Shown here: positions 22,334 through 27,743 of the stretch, piece by piece
How the letters are laid out: each line of letters begins with the position of its first letter
Position numbering within the stretch: position 1 is the stretch's first letter
Assembly (NCBI GenBank): GCA_964398215.1
Contig: CAYNNP010000060.1
Location: 1 to 27,743 of the forward strand
DNA from: CAYNNP01 sp964398215
Lineage (GTDB): Bacteria > Planctomycetota > Planctomycetia > Pirellulales > Pirellulaceae
Direction of reading: 5' to 3'
Length of the DNA stretch: 27,743 nt
Notes under the pieces: generated by a model
Told to the model about the DNA's origin: nothing
Database searches by the model: none
Seen by the model: the letters and a program-made list of their open reading frames with translations, nothing else
Position numbers and translations under genes: made by a program

Positions 22334-23518
22334 ATGAAACCTATCACGCTTGCCGTTTTTGCACTTTGCTGCGTTCTGAATCCCAGTGTCTATGGTGATG
22401 ACCCAAAAGCCACTTCAATTGGGATCGCCAAAGAGAAACCAAAATCTGGACCAGCAGTCAAAGTCGCTGATGGTTACATGGTTCCCTACACTGCAAAAAT
22501 ACCTGGCACCGACGTCAGCTTTGAAATGATCCCTGTGCCTGGCGGCAAATACAAAATGGGAAGCCCCGACGATGAAGAGGGCCGCAACGATGATGAAGGA
22601 CCGCAGATCGATGTCATCGTAGCGCCAATGTGGGTCGCCAAGACCGAGGTCAACTGGGCGCAATACAAAGAGTACATGGAACTGTACGGGATCTTCAAAG
22701 AATTCGAGTCAAAAGGAATTCGCAAAGTCGACGACAAAAACAAAGTCGACGCGATCACCGCTCCAACCGAACTGTATGACGCCACGTTTACCTTCGAGTA
22801 CGGTGAAGAAGACGAACAACCGGCTGTGACCATGACCCAGTACGCAGCTCAGCAGTACACAAAATGGTTAAGCCTGACGACGGGCCAACAGTACCGGTTG
22901 CCAACCGAAGCAGAATGGGAATACGCCGCCCGCGCAGGCACAACCACTGCCTACAGCTTTGGCGATTCGGCCGACGACATCGATGACTTCGCATGGTTCT
23001 TTGACAACTCGAATGAGGGCCCTGTAAAAGTCGGAAGCAAAAAACCCAATGCATTCGGATTGCACGACATCCATGGCAGCATCGCCGAATGGACCGTCAA
23101 CAAATATGACGAAAATGGGTACGTCGCCTTTGCAAAAAAGCAACCGATCAATGCCACCCAGGCCGTTGTCTGGCCCGATGAATCCTCTCCCTGTGTTGTT
23201 CGAGGCGGTAGCTGGGAACTGGACGCCGAAGATCTCCGCAGTGCCGCTCGCCTGGCATCCAACGATGAAGAGTGGAAATCAGAAGACCCCAACTTTCCTC
23301 GTAGCCCATGGTGGTTCACCAGCGATCCAGCACGCGGCGTTGGAATGCGACTGTTTCGGTCCTACGAGCCACTGCCCAAAGAAACGATCGCCAAATTCTG
23401 GGAAGCAAGCGCCGAAGATGTTCTGGGTGACATCGAATCTCGTATCTCTGGCGGACGTGGCGGCATGGGCTTGGTCGACAAAGATCTGCCCAACGCAATC
23501 GAAAAACTAAAGAAGTAA
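22334..23518 (+). CDS. Exported formylglycine-generating-enzyme-fold (SUMF1-like) protein lacking catalytic cysteines
   Basis: The product has 394 residues from ATG 22334, which begins a signal peptide (MKPITLAVFALCCVLNPSVYG); the frame is open 38 codons earlier without support. The FGE-sulfatase fold is clear: FEMIPVPGGKYKMGSPDDEEG, VAKTEVNWAQYKEYM, YRLPTEAEWEYAARAGTTT, NAFGLHDIHGSIAEW and VRGGSWELDAEDLRSAAR with a final GMRLFRS. In true FGE the block after GGS carries the two active-site cysteines; here the equivalent stretch ELDAEDLRSAAR has none. Sulfatase activation is therefore unlikely, and a binding or structural role in the periplasm or at the cell surface is more plausible. Such FGE-fold proteins are abundant in planctomycetes. 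No sulfatase gene is nearby. Confidence 0.88.
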   Translation: MKPITLAVFALCCVLNPSVYGDDPKATSIGIAKEKPKSGPAVKVADGYMVPYTAKIPGTDVSFEMIPVPGGKYKMGSPDDEEGRNDDEGPQIDVIVAPMWVAKTEVNWAQYKEYMELYGIFKEFESKGIRKVDDKNKVDAITAPTELYDATFTFEYGEEDEQPAVTMTQYAAQQYTKWLSLTTGQQYRLPTEAEWEYAARAGTTTAYSFGDSADDIDDFAWFFDNSNEGPVKVGSKKPNAFGLHDIHGSIAEWTVNKYDENGYVAFAKKQPINATQAVVWPDESSPCVVRGGSWELDAEDLRSAARLASNDEEWKSEDPNFPRSPWWFTSDPARGVGMRLFRSYEPLPKETIAKFWEASAEDVLGDIESRISGGRGGMGLVDKDLPNAIEKLKK

Positions 23519-23594
23519 ACGTTTGACTGAACTATGTGTTCACAGTTCATCGCTACTACCTAAAACTCACTCTCTTCCATAACAAGCAATACTC

Positions 23595-24611
23595 GTGATT
23601 GAAAACATTGCGTTGGTTGGCGCTACAGGAGCGGTCGGCCGCATCGTTCTCGAACAATTGGAACTTCGAAACTTCCCCTACAAACGACTCAAGCTGCTCG
23701 CTTCCGAGCGGTCTGTTGGGAAAGAAGTCACCGTCAAAGGCGAGACCCTGAAAATCGAGTTACTTGAACCAAATGCGTTCAAGAACATCGACTTGGTGAT
23801 TGCCAGTACACCGGACGAAGTTTCCGCTGAATTCGCAAAGTGGGCCGTCGATGCCGGCGCCATTGTCGTGGATGAAAGCGGATTTTGGCGAATGGACCCC
23901 AACGTTCCATTGGTGATTCCAGAAGTCAACCCGGACGCGGTAGACGGTCACCAAGGAATCATCGCTAGCCCAAACTGCAGCACTACTCAGATGGTTGTCG
24001 CGCTCGCACCGCTGCACAATGCAGCCAGAGTACGCCGCGTCGTTGTCAGCACTTACCAAGCAACAAGTGGCGCAGGACTGGCTGGCAATGACGAACTCAA
24101 CAGCAGCACTCGCAGCGCGTTGATCGGACAAACATTTCCACCCGAAACGTTTCAGCATCCCATCGGATTCAATCTGATTCCCCAAATCGGATCCGAAAAA
24201 CACGAAGGCTACACCAGCGAAGAAATGAAGATGGTGTATGAAACCCGCAAGATCATGGGAGACGACGAAATTCAAGTCTGCCCGACCGCAGTCCGAGTTC
24301 CAGTTTCGGTTGGACATAGCGAATCGATCTTGGTGGAAACCGAAAAACCGCTGACAGTCGAAGAAGCTACCCAACTCTTTCATGACGCGCCAGGCGTCAC
24401 TGTCATCGATGACCTAGCGTCTAAACAGTATCCAATGCCGCGCGACTGCGATGGCAAAGACGATGTGTTCGTTGGCCGGATCCGTCGTGACATCAGCGGT
24501 TCAGGTGGCATCGCTTTTTGGTGCGTTAGCGATAACCTCCGCAAGGGTGCCGCGACCAACGCCGTCCAGATCGCTGAACTAATGGTGAATCGTTCTGCCG
24601 CCACCACGTAA
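23595..24611 (+). CDS. asd: Aspartate-semialdehyde dehydrogenase
   Basis: NADPH-dependent reduction of aspartyl phosphate to aspartate semialdehyde, the branch point for lysine/diaminopimelate, threonine and methionine. The 338 residues are normal. The N-terminus IENIALVGATGAVGRIVLEQL is the nucleotide-binding loop. Catalytic C128 is in SPNCSTTQ, and H241 in VPVSVGHSES is the general base. YQATSGAGLAGNDEL is also typical of the family. The start is GTG 23595, which begins the conserved N-terminus; no SD is evident. It is followed 31 bases later by truA on the same strand, so the two may be cotranscribed. Confidence 0.96.
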   Translation: MIENIALVGATGAVGRIVLEQLELRNFPYKRLKLLASERSVGKEVTVKGETLKIELLEPNAFKNIDLVIASTPDEVSAEFAKWAVDAGAIVVDESGFWRMDPNVPLVIPEVNPDAVDGHQGIIASPNCSTTQMVVALAPLHNAARVRRVVVSTYQATSGAGLAGNDELNSSTRSALIGQTFPPETFQHPIGFNLIPQIGSEKHEGYTSEEMKMVYETRKIMGDDEIQVCPTAVRVPVSVGHSESILVETEKPLTVEEATQLFHDAPGVTVIDDLASKQYPMPRDCDGKDDVFVGRIRRDISGSGGIAFWCVSDNLRKGAATNAVQIAELMVNRSAATT

Positions 24612-24642
24612 CGTGACCTGAACGCATTTAAGGCGTCATTCA

Positions 24643-25467
24643 ATGTCGCGTACTTTCCGTATCACGGTTGCTTACGACGGGACCGAATTCGCTGGCTGGC
24701 AAGTTCAGCCAAACCAGCGGACGATCCAAGACTGTCTTGAAAAGGCGACCGAGAGTATCACGGGCGAACGCCCTCGTATCATCGGCAGTGGCCGAACAGA
24801 TGCTGGCGTTCATGCGCTCGCTCAAGTCGCTAGCTGCAGGTTGCAAACCTGGAAAGCGCCAGCAGATGCACTTGGCAGAGCGTTGAACACTCAGTTACCA
24901 AGTTCGATTGTGGTGCATCGGTGTGAAGACGCAGACGACGACTTTCACGCCATTGCCAGCGCAACCAGCAAGCGTTACCGGTATCAAATTCAGATCGGCG
25001 GCAACCGTGATCCGCATTTATGCAGAACGTGGTGGCGAGTACAGCATGACTTGGATATCAACGCGATGACCGAAGCAGCAAATCGCATCGTAGGCGAAAA
25101 AGACTTTGCCAGCTTCCAAGCCAGTGGTGCCGTCGTTTCGTCGACAATCCGAAACGTCACTGGGTGTGACTTGATCGAATTGTCGTCACCTGTGAACTGC
25201 GACACCAACCCATGTCATCTTGTGGCCATTGAAGTCGAAGCCAACGGATTTCTGTACAACATGGTTCGCAACATCGTGGGCACGCTAGTCGAAGTTGGCC
25301 GCGGTAAACACGCACCAACATGGATCGATCAAGTTATCGCTGCGAAAAATCGCGACGCGGCTGGACCTACATCACCCGCAAACGGCCTGTTTCTTAAATG
25401 GGTCGCCTATTCGAATTGGCGAAGTGATGGGAATCAGCCACGCCAATCGACTCACGGTGCCAACTGA
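24643..25467 (+). CDS. truA: tRNA pseudouridine(38-40) synthase
   Basis: Converts uridines 38, 39 and 40 in the anticodon stem-loop of many tRNAs to pseudouridine. The 274-residue product begins FRITVAYDGTEFAGWQVQP, has catalytic D53 in GSGRTDAGVHALAQVAS, and later AISATSKRYRYQI-like and FLYNMVRNIVGTLVEVGRG blocks, all TruA signatures. ATG 24643 is natural. Its 3' end overlaps the 3' end of the convergent flippase gene by 16 bases, so transcripts from the two strands must run into each other. Confidence 0.96.
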   Translation: MSRTFRITVAYDGTEFAGWQVQPNQRTIQDCLEKATESITGERPRIIGSGRTDAGVHALAQVASCRLQTWKAPADALGRALNTQLPSSIVVHRCEDADDDFHAIASATSKRYRYQIQIGGNRDPHLCRTWWRVQHDLDINAMTEAANRIVGEKDFASFQASGAVVSSTIRNVTGCDLIELSSPVNCDTNPCHLVAIEVEANGFLYNMVRNIVGTLVEVGRGKHAPTWIDQVIAAKNRDAAGPTSPANGLFLKWVAYSNWRSDGNQPRQSTHGAN

Positions 25468-26858
25468 GCCTTGGTTGCAATCTGATAGGCTCGTATCAAG
25501 AACACCAATCGACAGACCATTCCGGCTGCGACCGACACCACGAAACTGATCGCGGCCGTCTGTAAGCTTGGCTCTGGAAAAGACAAGTTGGCCCCGATCA
25601 AAACAAACAGCCCGACAATCGAGGCTATGAAACTATCATTGGGCCGATTGATGGCCAACAGTCCGTTAGTAGCGACGAAGCTGACTCCCAGCAGCGGCAT
25701 GGCCAGTCCCAATGTCGCCGTCACCCAATTGCGACCGTTGTAGTGTTCTTGAAAGAACTCCGAATACTTTGAACTGAAGAACAACTCTGTCAAGGCTTCA
25801 CCAAACACCAACAGAAACCCAGCAAACCCTATCAAAACGACCGTGATAAAAGCACCGTAACGCAACAGAACTCGGCGAAGGCCTGGCCAACCATTGTTCA
25901 CAAACTCTTGTGCTGCTCGTGGTGCTAGCAGGCTGGACACGCCTAGCAAAAATGGATTCGCCAACATCACGATCGTAAAGCACGCAAAGAACACACCGGC
26001 GGAAGCTTCACCCAACATGAACATCAAAATCCAAACACAAGCGTACATGATCACAGTGGAACAAAAATTCTCTCCTGCAACCCAACGACCATAGCGAAAG
26101 TTTTCTCGCATCTGCGAGACTGCCGCTGTTCGGGAAAACTGAAACTGCTCTCGATAGATGAACCACCAGACACACAGCCCGACCACGTTGACACACCCAA
26201 TCGCTATGAACACTGAAACAGCACTCACGTTAGAAGTTGCAACCAACGTCATCAACGAAATCAAGAACATGGCCGCAAACACACACTCCATCAGCGCGGA
26301 CGCCTTCACTGCTAGGTTTGCCAATAACCAACGCCGTGAAAACTCTCTTAGCAATTGCAGCGGCGCCAACGCACAGACCACAAGCAACGCCAGTCCAACA
26401 TTGCCTGGCAAGACATTCGTGCCAACTTGCACGATAAACAGAATTCCGGTGCCAGCCAGCACCAAGGCTGCAACCAGCAACGAAAACACCAACGCGCTTG
26501 CGGACAATCGCCTGCGGTCGGTCTCAGCGACTTTTTGATTGAAAACGGTCAGCGGGGTTGTCACTAGCGCCTCATGAATCCCAATCAAGATCATCAAGAT
26601 GCCAAAAGCACTCGAATAATAGCCAAGCTGTTCTTCAGAGCCGGGACCAAAACGCCCACCAACTGTCATCGATGCGAGCAATCTGGTGACACTAAAAATA
26701 CCTTGAGCAACCAAGGCCCAGACAACCGCCATTGGAAGTTTGCTGAGCAAACGAGAGTTCTTGATCGGCGCATCGCAGTCCAGGTCGGCAGCCGGAAACT
26801 GCTCATCCTGCTGACTTTCGCTGTCTGTGGGTGGGTCGATCAAGGAGTTTTGGGGCAT
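25452..26858 (-). CDS. MOP-superfamily flippase-like membrane protein (Wzx/polysaccharide-export type)
   Basis: The product has 468 residues with about 12 hydrophobic helices after a polar N-terminal segment of about 38 residues. The layout and motifs (VAQGIFSVTRLLASMTVGGRFGP early, PLTVFNQKV, RRWLLANLAVKAS, FACFTIVMLANPFLLGVSSLLAPRAAQEF in the middle) resemble oligosaccharide flippases of the MATE/MOP superfamily. These move lipid-linked sugars across the inner membrane. The substrate cannot be told; no glycosyltransferases are adjacent. It overlaps convergent truA by 16 bases. A TATACT box (26866-26871 on this strand) is so close to the ATG that a leaderless transcript is possible. Confidence 0.75.
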   Translation of the reverse strand: MPQNSLIDPPTDSESQQDEQFPAADLDCDAPIKNSRLLSKLPMAVVWALVAQGIFSVTRLLASMTVGGRFGPGSEEQLGYYSSAFGILMILIGIHEALVTTPLTVFNQKVAETDRRRLSASALVFSLLVAALVLAGTGILFIVQVGTNVLPGNVGLALLVVCALAPLQLLREFSRRWLLANLAVKASALMECVFAAMFLISLMTLVATSNVSAVSVFIAIGCVNVVGLCVWWFIYREQFQFSRTAAVSQMRENFRYGRWVAGENFCSTVIMYACVWILMFMLGEASAGVFFACFTIVMLANPFLLGVSSLLAPRAAQEFVNNGWPGLRRVLLRYGAFITVVLIGFAGFLLVFGEALTELFFSSKYSEFFQEHYNGRNWVTATLGLAMPLLGVSFVATNGLLAINRPNDSFIASIVGLFVLIGANLSFPEPSLQTAAISFVVSVAAGMVCRLVFLIRAYQIATKAQLAP

Positions 26859-26865
26859 GCAGGTC

Positions 26866-26871
26866 AGTATA
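26866..26871 (-). promoter_or_regulatory. Possible -10 element just before the flippase ATG
   Basis: Read on the minus strand this is TATACT (5/6 of consensus), ending 8 bases before the ATG at 26858. The predicted transcription start would be at or next to the A of ATG. There is no clear -35. Confidence 0.3.
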
Positions 26872-27107
26872 GTTCGCGATCACACACGAAAATCTCTCGC
26901 TAACAGGCTGATAGAGAATCTCCGTACAAAACCGCCAATTCAACGAATATGACAAATTTGAGGTGTATAAAGACGATCGACAACCAGGAATCATCCAAGT
27001 TATCGCCCTAATCGTCAAAATTCGAATTCACCGCCCACAATCATAGCGCTACATTTGAAGCAGCTATATGTATCTTCCTGCCTAAACTCTTTGATCGTCC
27101 TTTTCGC

Positions 27108-27638
27108 ATGTCTTTGCTGCTAGTCATTGATGGTTACAACGTTGTCCCGCCAATCGCGCCGCCAGGTCGGTCCACTGGTCAGGATTGGCTTCAACAAGAA
27201 CGCATGGGACTGGTACGTCGACTTGCCGATCACTTACCTAAGAAGATTGCGGACCAAACGTGCGTCGTATTCGACGCTGCCAATCCGCCGCGTGATCGCG
27301 CCGCTGAGTTTCAGTTCCAGGGGATAACGGTCCGCTTCGCTGTAGGCTATCCCCAAGCAGACGACTTGATCGAAGAAATCATCCAGCAACACACCTCGGC
27401 AAAGCGATTGACGGTCGTCTCGTCAGATCATCGGATTCACGTCAGCGCCAAACGACGCGGCGCAACGCCTTTTGATTCAGAGCCCTGGTTCGACGCGCTG
27501 CTCGATGGACGACTTCAACTTGCAATCTCCAGGACAGAATCGGGGCAGGGCAGGGCGGTTGAAAAAACAAAACCAGAACCAAACGTCAGCGACAAAGACG
27601 TAGGCTCGTGGATGAAAGAATTCGGATTCGACGACTAA
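27108..27638 (+). CDS. NYN-domain (YacP/Rae1-like) putative ribonuclease
   Basis: The 176-residue protein has a PIN-like NYN fold. D8 is in VIDGYNV, D56 in VVFDAANPP, D85/D86 in YPQADDLIEEI and D107 in VVSSDHRI, the acidic cluster that binds metal in this family. The Gram-positive relative YacP (Rae1) is a ribosome-associated endoribonuclease (established knowledge); RNase activity here is inference from the conserved acidic residues. The C-terminal 40 residues are charged and end with SWMKEFGFDD, perhaps a docking tail. No partner gene is in the window. It is divergent from the flippase across 249 bases with no clear paired promoter elements. Confidence 0.85.
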   Translation: MSLLLVIDGYNVVPPIAPPGRSTGQDWLQQERMGLVRRLADHLPKKIADQTCVVFDAANPPRDRAAEFQFQGITVRFAVGYPQADDLIEEIIQQHTSAKRLTVVSSDHRIHVSAKRRGATPFDSEPWFDALLDGRLQLAISRTESGQGRAVEKTKPEPNVSDKDVGSWMKEFGFDD

Positions 27639-27670
27639 ACAGATCGCCAAATGCCTTAGATCGCAATTCG

Positions 27671-27743
27671 TTATCTGGCGCCGAATTCACGAACGTGCTG
27701 AGAGGTAACGTCGACTAGCTTGCCTTCGAGTAACCCATGCTGC
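27671..27743 (-). CDS. C-terminal fragment of a gene running off the right edge
   Basis: On the minus strand 27742 down to 27671 reads QHGLLEGKLVDVTSQHVREFGAR and then TAA. The amphipathic, codon-like sequence and clean stop look like a real protein C-terminus, but 23 residues are too few to name the family. It is convergent with the NYN gene, with 32 bases between the stops. Confidence 0.4.
   Translation of the reverse strand, partial: QHGLLEGKLVDVTSQHVREFGAR

Noticed and set aside
23528..23549. Inverted repeat TGAACT...AGTTCA between the FGE-like gene and asd, as a terminator
   Set aside because: A 6-bp AT-rich stem with no T-tract.

Overview
The window looks like chromosomal DNA of a planctomycete, probably of the Pirellulaceae/Rhodopirellula type. 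The reasons are moderate GC, many genes without a clear Shine-Dalgarno (SD) site, exported cupredoxin and c-type cytochrome proteins, a formylglycine-generating-enzyme-fold protein, a cytochrome-oxidase biogenesis cluster and flagellar export genes. This assignment is an inference from gene content, not a database match. Two 100-base runs of N (5386-5485 and 18184-18283) are assembly gaps, and both fall inside duplicated sequence.

Region 1 (1-4035) is housekeeping. rpmE (bL31) with a strong terminator is followed by prfA (RF1) and prmC (the methyltransferase acting on the RF1/RF2 GGQ motif), with convergent purD. Region 2 (4036-12754) is respiratory. It starts with a 439-base intergenic stretch holding an orphan intrinsic terminator. 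Then come an exported amicyanin-like copper protein, the 3' end of a tandem second copy interrupted by the first gap, a diheme cytochrome c lipoprotein, a small membrane protein, heme A synthase, heme O synthase and an SCO copper chaperone. A DUF420 membrane protein, related to the oxidase-assembly factor CtaM, lies 2.2 kb further on. Between SCO and DUF420 sits an accessory patch: a translationally coupled ankyrin + SMI1/KNR4 (SUKH) pair, and the wreck of a CBM9-like gene joined to a frameshifted kelch fragment.

Region 3 (12905-15638) is fliP-fliQ-fliR-flhB, preceded by a sigma-28-like promoter. flhB stops just before the autocleavable cytoplasmic domain should begin. Region 4 (15639-17475) is leuA, preceded by what looks like a complete transcription attenuator: promoter, leucine-rich 19-residue leader peptide, alternative pairings and intrinsic terminator. 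Region 5 (17512-20433, minus strand) is a uronate-isomerase-like protein with a roughly 540-residue acidic C-terminal extension. The extension holds two nearly identical 96-97-residue repeats, each with a Gly/Ala-rich hydrophobic stretch.

Region 6 (20434-27743) has a membrane-anchored HtrA protease, an FGE-fold exported protein lacking the catalytic cysteines, asd, truA, a convergent MOP-superfamily flippase overlapping truA, an NYN-domain nuclease-like protein, and a C-terminal gene fragment at the right edge. No tRNA, rRNA, CRISPR array or intact insertion sequence was recognised. The strongest candidates for undescribed biology are the leuA attenuator, the repeat-tailed uronate isomerase and the truncated FlhB.
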